Part shown: positions 1 through 12,300 of the stretch, piece by piece | Layout: each line of letters starts with the position of its first letter | How positions within the stretch are numbered: position 1 is the first letter of the stretch | Assembly (NCBI RefSeq): GCF_037975245.1 | Contig: NC_092576.1 | Span: forward strand, 3,479,001 to 3,543,000 | Origin: Apostichopus japonicus | Taxonomy: Eukaryota > Echinodermata > Holothuroidea > Aspidochirotida > Stichopodidae | Direction of reading: 5' to 3' | DNA length: 64,000 bases | The notes under the pieces: generated by a model | What the model was told of the DNA's origin: nothing | The model's database searches: none | Seen by the model: only the letters and a program-made list of their open reading frames with translations | Program-made: the position numbers and the translations under genes

Positions 1-527
1 ATATGATCAAAACTTTCAGATTTAAATATGGCAAAGCCAGCCGTGGTCTACCCGGAACCATCCCATGTCCAGGTTCATCCGATGATAGTAACTTTACTAA
101 CTCGATGGCAGTCTATTTTGCCTATACGTCCCCGGTATTAGGCCTATATACGAATCTGGGCTCTGGGCCTAAAATGGAGGCATATAGCTATAGATAAGAT
201 GCGCGAGAACTTAGGATTAATTTCGTCAAATAACTTGCACCAACACACCGTCACCGGCCCTGTCACTAGAGTCCACTGCTATTTCCATTTAATGTCTTTG
301 TCAGTTCTTACTCCAACCCCAGAAGGATTTTATTCTCTCTTTTTTTTTTAGCCCGTTTTCTTGTTAAACTTCCTTAGTCTTCTCAATCTTCATCTTCCAC
401 TGTTTTTTTTTTTATTTGAATAACTATTTCATCTTATTTATTGTCAGTATTGATGTTTTCATTATTACGTGTTACATTATCTTGTGTGAGCGTTTTATTG
501 CTATGATTGATTGCTTGCTTGATTAAT

Positions 528-530
<3 letters not shown>

Positions 531-606
<76 letters not shown>
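531..606. repeat. (TA)n microsatellite
   Basis: Pure TA, 76 bp. The rest of 1-850 holds only poly-T tracts and no recognised gene. Confidence 0.98.
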
Positions 607-610
<4 letters not shown>

Positions 611-853
611 CGAATTAATAAAAGTATGTGCGACTTTTAGATTTTTTTTTAAAACTTTTTGATATTTGTTCACGCGAGCGTAACCTTGAACTTCGAAAAA
701 TTTCTCATAGAGCAAACATTGATCGGATTATTTCAGCAGTCAAAAATAAATAAAACAGCAAACCAACAACTAATATTACATTTGTTGATTATTTTAAGCC
801 ATTAATCAAATACCAAAACTTCGAGGGATTTACATCAAAGCCTGCAGAGCAAA

Positions 854-3619
854 ATGAAGTCACCGATTCTTCTGGGTTTGGTGATTATTTTATTATTCCA
901 CCAGAGTGAATCCCAGTGTTTGTGGGGTAAGTAGACCTAAATACGATTTACTCGGCATTATTATGGTTAGTGTAGCGAATACGTCATTATACGTCATTAT
1001 GATGAGGTTTGGAAGAGGATGTGTGGTGGGAGGGTGCTATCAAAGTTTACTGTAGCTTGGCTTTCTAAACTCCTTATAGTCCCTATCACAGGGTTGTCCA
1101 ACCTTTTGCAGAGAAGGGCCACATGGAATGATTATGATGAAGGAGGGGCCGCATGAACCCTACGCTCGATTTTTTTGCCCGAAGCCCAAGGCAACAAAAT
1201 GTTAGCGCTGCGCACGGAGCGCACTGATTTATTTTCCTTCCTGATAAAACAGATGAATAAAGTTCAGCCGCCCCCCCCCCCCCTCCGCTGAGAGAGTGTC
1301 ACACAAACTGACCTGTATGCAGTTTTTTTTGTTGGACCCAGAAGGTTCGAATGATTGATTATATAGCTTCAAATTGTTATCAATAACTCTGCTCACTAAA
1401 ATTGTGCACCGTAGAGCATCTCTGGCGGGCCGGACCCAACCCTGCGGCGGGCCGGACTGTGGCCCGCGGGCCGTAGGTTGGACAACCCTGCCTTATCATA
1501 ATTATATGTTTCATGTAGATAATGAATTGTAAAATAGTTCTGGGCGTATATTGTTATAGTCCATTTAGGCCTATGATTATTGCAACGGAAATAGACACGT
1601 AGACGGCATTTGTGATAAGGTGTTTATTTTTGCAATCCCTTTCACAACTAAATATCAAGATAAAGATAACAGGAAACTGTTAGCAAACGGCTTATCCACT
1701 GAAGAGCCTGTGTATATGAGAATGTGTAAAATTAAGTGGGCTGGACATTTCGATCCTAGCAGGATCTTCTTCAGAGGCTGAATGACATAACTAATAAGGT
1801 AGGACCAGTGTGGTTGTTTGAGCCTTTTCGAAATGATACTTAGATCTTGTGTAGTTTTCAAATGAAGTGTGAGAACATTCTGTATGATATATTAATGATA
1901 TCGAATTAACTTAAAAGACCTTAGTTGTAATTTTATTCATAAAACATAAGTTTGTTCCCATGGCTATCATTTTTGATGAAGAGATGTATTATTCTGATAA
2001 ATTGGCCACACTATGTTGCCACTGAATGTAGACCACTGTTTATAGCAGGGTTTCCCTAACTGGGGTGTATGGACCCCCCAGGGGTGCGTGAGTCCATCCC
2101 ATGGGGTTCGTCAGACTTTTCTGAATGTCAAAACTAGAGTACTTTTTGTTGAACTAAAATCTGACTCTGACATCCACAGGGGGTTCGTGGGAGGGGGGAT
2201 AAAGTTAGGGAAACCCTGGTTTATGAGCTCTTGATAAAGAAAGACCTATAGATCACACAGGAATGACTAAAGTCGGTAACTTTCGACAATCATTATTTCG
2301 AGGTCGCAGAAAATAGCGCGCACATGTGATGTTAGCAACTAAAACATCGAAATATGTAGTACTTCCCCATACAAACATATTCAGCTGAAAGCCGGTCAAC
2401 TGCAATGATTAAAACTAAATTTAATAAAACAATAAATGCATTTATATGCAGTTCGCTATGGCTGGTGTGTTTCATTCAGTTACATGGCCTTGTAATGCCG
2501 CACGACTCGGGGAATTCAGATTCGAGGGCGCTCTGAGCTAGGCTGCTTTAGAGTTCCTATCTTGGAGTTCTTTAGAATTCCTATAAAAGAATTTTAGGCT
2601 CCTTTAGAGCTGTATCTAGAGAATACAGCTCTGGGCTGCTTCAGAGCCGTATATATTTAGATATACGGCTCTAGGCTGCTTGAAAATTATATATACTGAC
2701 CAGACACCTGGCTCTAAATAAATCTAAGTCTACTCTACATACGTTTGAAACTTCAGTAGGCCTACATGGAAAAGCGTATGTTTTGTCGTCTACACTAGGC
2801 TAGGCGCACGTACGCACATTAACTCCGTCTCATAATCCACTTGGACTTGCACGCAACTAGTCCAAATCAAATAATTTAACAGAAAATAGGAAACCCAAAC
2901 CAACTGCCATCTTTTGTAATGTTTGAAAGTAATGTATCTGATTTCACTCTTGCATGTATCTATAAGCTTTCTCATGTTATGTCGATAAGGATTTTTTTCC
3001 ATTTTGATATTTTAAAATTTGGTCAAGCATCTTTTGGTGATTATGTTGATAGGTTCATTCGAGCCACCTGTCAGCTTAGATGATCCAAGGTGCCAGCCCG
3101 AATATTTCGAGGATAACTTTCCCTGTCAAAACTGCTTCTGTTCCGAAAACGGAGAATATTTTGATTGTTGTCGAAGGTAAGGACGTTGATCTTTAGTTAT
3201 GTTCAATTGAAATCTCTGACTTGTTGCCTTGTTGGTATATCGACCTTGTTAAAAGTAAATTCTAAAAACATGGCTCCTTTGAAATCTGTTTGGACTCAAA
3301 AAAGTCATTTTGGTTTATTCTGTAAATTGTGGGCTTCTTTTCACTTGTAAGTAAAAGTAGTTTACTAGTTATAATGTTTGGTAGTCACTCCTTTATCCAA
3401 CAAACCTGAAAGATCCATGAGAGTATTTGGTATATGTTTGAAGCATTAATAATGACATGTTTGGTCATTTATTCCCGCAGATCCAGTGCTATGCGTCCCC
3501 AAGTGAGAGACTCAGATAACTGTGCACTGGTATTTGATAGCGAGGAGTGCACGTGGTCCTTGACTCCATCTTCCACAGATAATCAAGAGGCGTGTGATGT
3601 GGTTGGTATGGTCGGATAA
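854..3619 (+). CDS. beta-microseminoprotein-like secreted protein, 3 exons
   Basis: Coding exons 854-926, 3053-3176 and 3481-3619 join with matching phases (donors GTAAGT and GTAAGG, acceptors ATAG and GCAG) into a 111-residue protein. Residues 1 to about 20 are a hydrophobic signal peptide ending near SES-QC. The mature part has ten cysteines: two isolated ones, then CQNCFC, a CC pair, and three more isolated ones near the end. This order, the CC pair, the NC..EC..AC tail and the total length match the beta-microseminoprotein (MSMB/PSP94) family, whose human member is 114 residues with ten mature cysteines. Members are small disulfide-rich secreted proteins; their role in invertebrates is not settled, so no function is inferred. 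Intron 1 holds two hAT MITEs. A possible poly(A) signal AATAAA lies at 3947. A 5' UTR exon cannot be excluded. Confidence 0.8.
1089..1490. mobile_element. hAT-type MITE, 402 bp
   Basis: The element begins CAGGGTTGTCCAACC and ends with its inverted repeat GGTTGGACAACCCTG. It is flanked by near-identical 8-bp sequences, CCCTATCA at 1081 and CCTTATCA at 1491 (7 of 8), as expected of a hAT target-site duplication. The interior has no open frame and contains GGCCCGCGGGCC, so it is non-autonomous. It lies in intron 1 of the microseminoprotein-like gene. Confidence 0.85.
2046..2218. mobile_element. short hAT-type MITE, 173 bp
   Basis: Ends are CAGGGTTTCCCTAAC and GTTAGGGAAACCCTG, perfect 15-bp inverted repeats. 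The flanks GTTTATAG and GTTTATGA agree in six of eight bases, a decayed 8-bp duplication. No coding capacity. Also in intron 1 of the microseminoprotein-like gene. Confidence 0.8.
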
Positions 3620-4157
3620 TTCAGCTTCAACATGATCTTTAATCAACCGATCAACGGAACTCTGATAATTGACCAAAAAAAATGTTTATTCTAATCCGCG
3701 GGCATCATTTCAATATGACAGTATATATATAAGAATGAGAAATGGAACTATATCAAGTCAAAGTGTCAAGCAGTATCAACCTAATTCACGACTGAAATCA
3801 GAGAATCTTTTCCTCAACCGATTTAAACTAACATCACTTTAAATTGTTAAGCTATATATTAGTGTCTAAACTCATCAAGCAGCTAAAGGATAAGGCCATC
3901 TTATATCATTTCTTGTTCTATTTATCTTAATGATAGATCAATTGGCAATAAAAATAGAATGTTAAAACCTTTTTCACTTATCATTTAGAAGTTTGTGTTT
4001 CTGAGTCATCAACATCAAAGTCTCATCTGGGCCATCATGATAGCATTTAAAATTCTTCTGGGGAAGACCCTGTGGAATACCACCCACTATCTTTCTTCAC
4101 TCCCTTCACTTATCTACAGCTTCTTACATCAGTTATGATGTAGATGGGCCAGACATT

Positions 4158-4574
4158 CTAAGCATTAAATGTGAGGGTGGAATGATGTGGACCATAAGTA
4201 CGTAGTATTGGTAGCAAGAGCGTAGGAACCGGGGGGCTGGGGGGGGGGCGCCAGCCCCCAGTGAAAAATATGGGGGGCGGAAGTATCGTTCCGCCCCCCC
4301 CCCCCGCTAGCAAGTCAGAAAACCCCTTTTTCATTTCCAAATGAGAAAAAAATCTCATTTGAAGCACCAAATTGCATCTAAGGCCAGGTGAAAATGCAAA
4401 ATTCTTTACAAAATGGAATGGGTGTTGAAGTGTGTTATAGGCCGGCCGGCCATCAGTCTTCAGCCCCCCTACTCAAAAGTACCTTCCTACGCCACTGATT
4501 GGTAGGTTACATCCTAAGCATTTAATGTGAGGGTGGAACGATGTGGACCACTAGTACATAGTATTGGTAGGTTA
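4158..4574. repeat. ancient tandem duplicate split by the MITE
   Basis: The segment AAATGTGAGGGTGGAA...GATGTGGACCA occurs at about 4166-4214 and again at about 4520-4575. The MITE duplication site lies at the end of the first unit, so the tandem copy predates the insertion. Confidence 0.7.
4215..4497. mobile_element. hAT-type MITE, GGCGTAGGAA family, copy 1
   Basis: Begins CAAGAGCGTAGGAACC and ends CCTTCCTACGCCACTG. Exact 8-bp duplication ATTGGTAG at 4207-4214 and 4498-4505. The interior shares long stretches with the copy at 19617, including the TTTCATTTCCAAATGAGAAA segment and C/G runs. Confidence 0.9.
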
Positions 4575-5221
4575 CATCCACAATAATTAGGTGTATTCCC
4601 AAGAATGGCTTGGTAAACTGTTTTCAATGTTCGATTACATCATCAATGAATAAAAAGACTACACCAGAGGCAACATCATTTTCCTTCAAAGACTGGAAGT
4701 GTAATATCTAAATAGTTATGTGAAAGATCTTAATTGGTTGTCATAGCAACGCTTTCATGAACAAAATGGGGGCACCTGAGCTAACAAATGTTCTAAACCT
4801 TACATACCACAGGTATAACACTAACCCCTTATTAACAGCGTAAAATACGTTCACATTTAAAATAAGAGATCCATCTTACATAGTCTATACTATCGTCACA
4901 ATAATTAATAATCAATTAAACAAAGCCGCATAACCTTCAATGTTCGCAAACATCTGTTCATCTTCCCTGAAGATTAATGAACACCCCACATAACCTTCAA
5001 TGTTTGCAACCATCTGTTGATCATTCCTGAAGTTCAATGAACACTCCGCATAACCTTCTCTCTGAGCTGAGATACATTCGCATCAAACAATCAAAATAAA
5101 TCAATTTTCTAGCTATAACTTTATATATCCATTTCCCAAAAGTCAACAACTTTCAAGGTAACAGAGATAGATTGTCAGAAGCAATAAAGTGCTTTGAAAA
5201 GCCAAAAGCTTCATTATGTAC

Positions 5222-5712
5222 TGTAAATGGACTGTCCAGACTGGTAATGTTGCATTACTCATTAATACATGATATAAGCTGTAGCACAGAATGTGACTGT
5301 ACTGCCTAGTACTGTATGTACTGTACATGGACACCTATTGACTGCACAGCCTGGTAATGTTGCATTACTCCTGAATACATGATATAAGCTGTAGTACAGA
5401 ATGTGACTATACTGCCTAGTATGTACATGGACACCTATTGACTGCACAGCCTGGTACTGTCACATTACTCATTAATACATGACATAAGCTGTAGCACAGA
5501 ATGTGACCGTACTGCCTAGTGTGTACTGTACATGGACACCTATTAACTGCACAGACTGGTACTGCACATTACCCAATAACACATGATATACTGTAGGCTG
5601 TAGCACAGAATGTGACTGTACTGCCTAGTATGGACTGTACATGGACACCTATTGACTGTACAGCCTGGTACTGCACATTACTTGTTAATACATGACATAA
5701 GCTGTAGTGTAG
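5222..5712. repeat. tandem repeat, unit about 100-115 bp, 4-5 copies
   Basis: Repeated blocks contain GTAGCACAGAATGTGACTGT and GACACCTATTGACTGCACAG, with ATACATGATATAAGCTGTAG between them. Copies differ by small indels. Confidence 0.85.
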
Positions 5713-5833
5713 CACCAACCAACTCAATGGCACTTAGTAAAGGAACAATTTTAAGCTTGAGCATATTCATGCCAGAGAATAGTCACAGGTATGTTACAAC
5801 AAATATTTTTTTTATTCCAGGCTGGCAAGCTAT

Positions 5834-6163
5834 TGTATGTATGTATGTATTTTAGATCCTCCTGCAAGCAGGAAGTTGTGAAGAAGTCTTATTGGTTTAT
5901 CAAAGCCGCAAGCTGACCGAAGTCAGTCTCTTACATTCATATTTAACGTCCATGATTATGAATTGTCAATTGTCAACAACTCTGTAACTGGATGACATAA
6001 GTTAATCTGGGAGTGACTCGAACCAGGGACCTTATGATTGAAAGGCACCGGCGTTAACAACTGAGCTAACACTCCTCAACCACTGAGCTAACACTCCTCA
6101 ACCACTGAGCTAACACTCCTCAACCACTGAGCTAACACTCCTTAACCACTGAGCTAACACTCC
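5834..6163 (-). mobile_element. tRNA-derived SINE, copy 1, with amplified A-box end
   Basis: Read on the minus strand the element starts with GTTAGCTCAGTGGTT (tRNA A box), then a B box like GGTTCGAGTCAC, a conserved body, and ends GGAGGATCTAAAATACATAC with a (CATA)n tail at 5834-5853. Here the A-box head is repeated about five times as a 22-bp unit from about 6055 to 6163. Confidence 0.85.
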
Positions 6164-6358
6164 TATTGGGATATACAATTCGTAGAATAATTATCTCCCT
6201 GCCAAATGTTCGATTCAACATTTTCCACCAATATCTGTCTTTCAACATATATTTCCATGGCTTTGCTTTCTTCTTTCACACCAATCATAATAGTTCTGTA
6301 TTCTTAGTTGGCTGTTTTTTATTTTGCAATCTACAGACAATTCTGTTTCCCAATTTTG

Positions 6359-9300
6359 CTACATTTTCGATTCATCTTTACTCTCTACTTTCATTCGTTT
6401 TCTTTGTTCTTGCCTGGCTAGTCTAGCTTCATATTTCTCTTTTCTAATTTCTTCATCTGCTATTCTCTGCTGCTTTTTGTTCATGTATTCCTGCATATGA
6501 TTATAGTTCTTCTTGTGTAGAGAGACCAGGGCTTGATCTGCATTCAGAGAGTCTGTAAATAACAATAATAAAGGCATTTATATAGCGCCATAACTAAAAC
6601 GATAATCTATGGCGCTTTACAAGGAAAAAATAAATCATACAAATGAACAAAAACAGCAACAAGACAGAAAAGAGTAAAAAGAGGATTACTTAAAGGCCTT
6701 ATTAAAGAGAACTGTCTTCAGAGCTTTTTTGAAAGAGAGAAATGTGGATAGATTAGCAACCGAAGACGGCAAGTCGTTCCACAGCCTGGCCCCATTTACA
6801 GAATATACATGGTTGCCAAACTGTTTTGTGCAGGTGGTGGGAACGTTTGAAGTAGTAGCAGATATACTTCTTATTCAATATGACGAAACACGCTTAGTAA
6901 ACTTCTTACACAAATAATCGAGAGCCTGTTTATTAATACATTTATAAATCAAACAAAGAACCTTGAATGTAATGCGTTGCTCAATGGGGAGCCAATGTAA
7001 AGTGAATAGACAGTGAAGAGAATAAAGGCATGCAATAGTTGCTCTAAAGACTATGATCTACTTTTGAACTTAGAAATTATTGAAGTAGAATAAATTCAAG
7101 TCAATTACCACAACATATCCTTCATCTCAGAAGCATTATGAGGCCAACCAGACTACATCTCTTATTTAAGATTTATTTGCACATTCCAGCAAACATAAAT
7201 CTGCTATAAAACTCTCAATACTTCTTTCTTTCTCAGATTTTATATAGAATGTTCATCTCTCATTTCATGAGGTACAGTATGCAATGCAGCATATCACAGT
7301 ATTTCAACCACTATATGCAGTTTAGGGCAAACAACAATTTGTGATGTCCCCAAAGATGGTAGCATCCCTGCTAGTACTGGTCTGTCCATAATCCATAACC
7401 CTTCCAGTTCTTGTTTACTCCTAATCCTGGCAGTACTGGTGTACCCCTAACCCTACCAGTGCTGGTGTACCCTAACCCTGCTAGTACTGGTGTACCCCTA
7501 TCCCTATTCCTGCCAGTCCTGATGTACCCCTTAACTTGCCAGTACTGGTGTACCTCTATCCATCCTAGTACTGATGTACCCTAACCCTGCCAGTACTGGT
7601 ATACCCTAACCCTCCCAATTCTGGTGTAATCCTAACCCCAAACCCTAACCCTACCAGTACTGGTGTACCCTAACCCTGCCAGTACTGGTATACCCTAACC
7701 CTCCCAATTCTGGTGTAATCCTAACCCCAAACCCTAACCCTACCAGTACTGGTGTACCCTAACCCTGCTAGTACTGGTGTACCCCTTAACTTGCCAGTAC
7801 TGGTGTACCTCTATCCATCCTAGTACTGATGTACCCTAACCCTGCCAGTACTGGTATACCCTAACCCTCCCAATTCTGGTGTAATCCTAACCCCAAACCC
7901 TAACCCTACCAGTGCTGGTGTACCCTAACCCTGCTAGTACTGGTGTACCCCTATCCCTATTCCTGCCAGTCCTGATGTACCCCTTAACTTGCCAGTACTG
8001 GTGTACCTCTATCCATCCTAGTACTGATGTACCCTAACCCTGCCAGTACTGGTATACCCTAACCCTCCCAATTCTGGTGTAATCCTAACCCCAAACCCTA
8101 ACCCTACCAGTACTGGTGTACCCTAACCCTGCCAGTCCTGATGTACCCTAACCCTGCCAGTCCTGATGTACCCTAACCCTGCCAGTCCTGATGTACCCTA
8201 ACCCTGCCAGTCCCGATGTACCCTAACCCTCCCAGTACTGGTATACCCTAACCCTCCCAATTCTGGTGTAATCCTAACCCCAAACCCTAAACTTGTCAGT
8301 ACTGCTGTACCTACCTTTCAGAAACTCCCACTCCTTGTTTAATAACTCCAAGATAGACTTCTGCCAAGCTTCTGGAAAAGATGTTGCTCTGGTAACCTAA
8401 GCAAAAAGAGTAGTTAAAATTATAGCAAGACTGTACAAACTTGGAAAATCAACTAGTGTCCAGTTTGAAAACCTTAGAATAAACATTGCCTGGATAGGGC
8501 ACAATGGTAATCATTAGACGCTTAATCATTATTCATGTATCAGTATCTAGGTTGCATTATCTCTTTCCAGTATAAGCCTTCCAAGCATGTGTCCATTACC
8601 ATTACACTTATCCACGCCATACTATTATTTGTTATCATCTCTACAAAATGCAAATGAAAATTGAGAGGAGCCAATTCATGACCTTGAAACCTGTGTAGAC
8701 ACCCTTACAAGAAACAACAAGAATACAACTTTGATAGTTTCATGAAGAACACTGGATATGTATTTCTGGGATTGCCGAGATGGAGAACCTATATGATGCT
8801 GAACAGTACGCCACACTGCATATGTATTTCTGGGATTCGTGAGATGAAGAGCCTATATGATGCTGAACAGTACGCCACACTAGATATGTATTTCTGGGAT
8901 TGCCAGGATGGAGAACCTATATGATGCTGAACAGTACGCCACACTGCATATGTATTTCAGGGATTCTTGAGATGAAGAACCTATATGATGCTGAACAGTA
9001 CGCCACACTGCATATGTATTTCTGGGATTCCTGAGATGAAGAACCTATATGATGCTGAACAGTACTTCACATTCATACCTCATATTATTTATGTATGTAT
9101 GTCAGGCTACTCTGTGTGGTTAAACACCTCATATCATTTTTGTATATCAGACTACTCTTTGTGGTTAAATAACTCATATTATTTAATATCAGTATTGATG
9201 CTCTTGATATTATGTTTGAACACTTTCTTCATTGATTGATTGAAATAAAATTGAATAAAATGAATATAAAAAATATATATAAAGACAACAGTTCTTGATA

Positions 9301-12300
9301 AATTTATTTTGATGACAAAGTGATTCTAACAGAACGCATAACAGAAGTAGCTGGAGGAACGAAAGTTGACTTCCTGTTAGTAATGAGCAAAATGTCTGAA
9401 AACAACTCTTTCAAAACATTGGTAGGATTACCATCTAGATAGATTCTGATTATTTGTGATCAATAACGAAGCACTCAACACTTACCTCAACTTTTTCATT
9501 AAGGTCTGACAATTGAAATACTTGTACAGCCTCTACAGGTGACCCCTGGATGACCCAAAGACACCCCTCAAGGTCAAATGTGATGCAGAATATGTCAGCT
9601 TCATTGTGTATTTTAGAGACTTCCTTTAGAGTATATCCTGAGGGGTCTTCTAAAACTTGGTATACCAGACAAACTTTTTCCCTAGAAGTGAGGATATAAA
9701 AAGATGATCCATGTCAAGGCACATGCATTATATCACATGTATTGTGAATACACATTTACTTTGGTATGATTACTTTACAGTTACCTTAATATATTACCTA
9801 CCCTAAGAGACTGATGGCCACATGTCATTACTCTGGCCAGGACAGAGAGGTATTGAGTATTCTTTACCTACCCTAACAGACTGATGGCCACATGCCATTA
9901 CTCTGGCCAGGACAGAAAGGTATTGAGTATTCTTTGGCATGATTAGTTTACAGTTACCTTAATATATTACCTACCCTAATAGACTGATGGCCACATGTCA
10001 TTACTCTGGCCAGGACAGAGAGGTATTGAGTATTTTTTGGCATGATTAGTTTACAGTTACCTTAATATATTACCTATCCTAAGAGACTGATGGTCACATG
10101 CCATTACTGTGGCCAGGACAGAAAGGTATTGAGTATTCTTTGGCATGATTAGTTTACAGTTACCTTAATATATTACCTACCCTAATAGACTGATGGCCAC
10201 ATGTCATTACTCTGGCCAGGACAGAGAGGTATTGAGTATTCTTTGGCATGATTAGTTTACAGTTACCTTAATATATTACCTATCCTAAGAGACTGATGGC
10301 CACATGTCATTACTCTGGCCAGGACAGAGAGGTATTGAGTATTCTATGGTATGATTAGTTCAAAGTATCCTTAATATATTACCTACCCTAAGAGACTGAT
10401 GGCCACATATTATTACTCTGGCCAGGACAGAGAGGTATTGAGTATTCTATGGTATGATTAGTTAACAGTTACCTTAATATATTACCTGTGCCCTAAGAGA
10501 CTGATGGCAACATGTTATTACTCTGGCCAGGACAGAGAGGTATTGAGTATTCTTTGGCATGATTAGTTTACAGTTACCTTAATATATTACCTACCCAAAG
10601 AGACCAACAGCCACAAATCATTACTCTGGCCAGGACAGAGAGGTATGGAGTATTCTTTGGTATAATTAGTTTGCAGTTACCTTAATATATTACCTAGCCT
10701 AGGAGACTGATGGCCACATGTCATTACTCTGGCCAGGACAGAGAGGTATAGAGTATTCTATGGTATGATTAGTTTACAGTTACATTAATATTACCTACCC
10801 TAATAGACTGATGGCCACATATCCATTCTTTGAGCAGGTCAGGTGTGTAACTGTGAAGTATTCTTCAGGCTTTTTCACTCTGCTTTCATGGTTTATGTCA
10901 ACCGAAGCAAGCTGTTTGCAATGATGGTAATCCCATAACCTTATTGTGGAATCCTACAGAAATGTACAAAAGAGTTATATTCATGGCAAAGAAATAAATG
11001 CAACAACGCATATGTCAGACAAATACTGCAATTAAGTATTATTCTTTTTATTAAGAGTGCACTGGAACAGTGTAGCAACAATGCAAACATAGGAATACTG
11101 CAAAAAGGAATGAGATGTGATGTTTGACAGGGGCTGGACATGTTCAGGGATGTGCCCAGAATTTCCTGAGTGCCCCCCTCCCCTTTGAGAAATTTTTTGA
11201 TTTTGAAGGTGCCCAGATGCCAAATGCTGGCACTTGTATAGCTTTGCACATACACAAGTACTAGTTTTGCTAACAATTTCCATTTTTTCATTTTTTTCCA
11301 ATTTATGTTGAATATATTGTTAGGAATGTCAGGATTTTAGATGAAAATAGTGCTGGGCGTGATTCATTGTTTTGAAGACAGTGCTGGGCGAGGCCGCCCA
11401 GCGTGGGCACATCCTTGATGTTACAGGTTGATATACATAAGGTAAGAATCAGGCTATTACAGAGGTATGACAATGTAACACATGGTGAGATATGACAAGG
11501 GTACCGGTATGACAATGTGGTAAGATAAATACCTTAAAGAACATACCTTTAAGACACATACCCAAACGATACCTTACAGAATATAGTTCAAAGACAAATA
11601 CCTTAAAGAATATACCTTTAAGACACATACCCAAACGATACCTTACAGAATATAGTTCAAAGACAAATACCTTAAAGAATATACCTTTAAGACACATACC
11701 CAAACGATACCTTACAGAATATAGTTCAAAGATAAATACCTTAAAGAATATACCTTTAAGACACATACCCAAACGATACCTTACAGAATATAGCTCAAAG
11801 ACAAATACTTTAAAGAACATACCTTTGAGACACATACCTAAAAGATATCTTACAGAATATAGTTCAAAGACAAATACTTTAAAGAACATACCTTTAAGAC
11901 ACATACTCAAAAGATACCTTACAGAATATATGAAGACAAATACCTTAAAGAATATACCTTTAAGACACATACCCAAAAGATACCTTACAGAATATAGTTC
12001 AAAGACAAATACCTTAAAGAATATACCTTTAAGACACATACCCAAAAGATACCTTACAGAATATAGTTCAAAGACAAATACCTTTGAAGACAGATCTATA
12101 CCTTCAAGATACTCTAACAATATATACATTTCTAATTTATCAAGCTCTTTTGAATATTTCATTATATTTTTTATATTCAAAATCTTCGAAGTAATTTTAG
12201 TGTATGTACAGATCCAATGGATACTCACCCCACCAGCTGACACCAAGAGATTCCCCTTTCCAGGAACAATCTGAAAACAGCTGACAAATCTATAAATGGA

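Noticed and set aside
1655-1861. 68-codon minus frame in the first intron
   Set aside because: No family signature; contains a GATCCTAGCAGGATC palindrome that looks like repeat debris.
7358-8305. True interstitial telomere
   Set aside because: CCCTAA words are interrupted every 20 or so bases and belong to a longer unit.
11449-12274. 265-codon minus frame and 149-codon plus frame with 23-residue repeats
   Set aside because: Unit length is 69 bp, so frames stay open by arithmetic; the array lies in a WDR4 intron and both strands are open.
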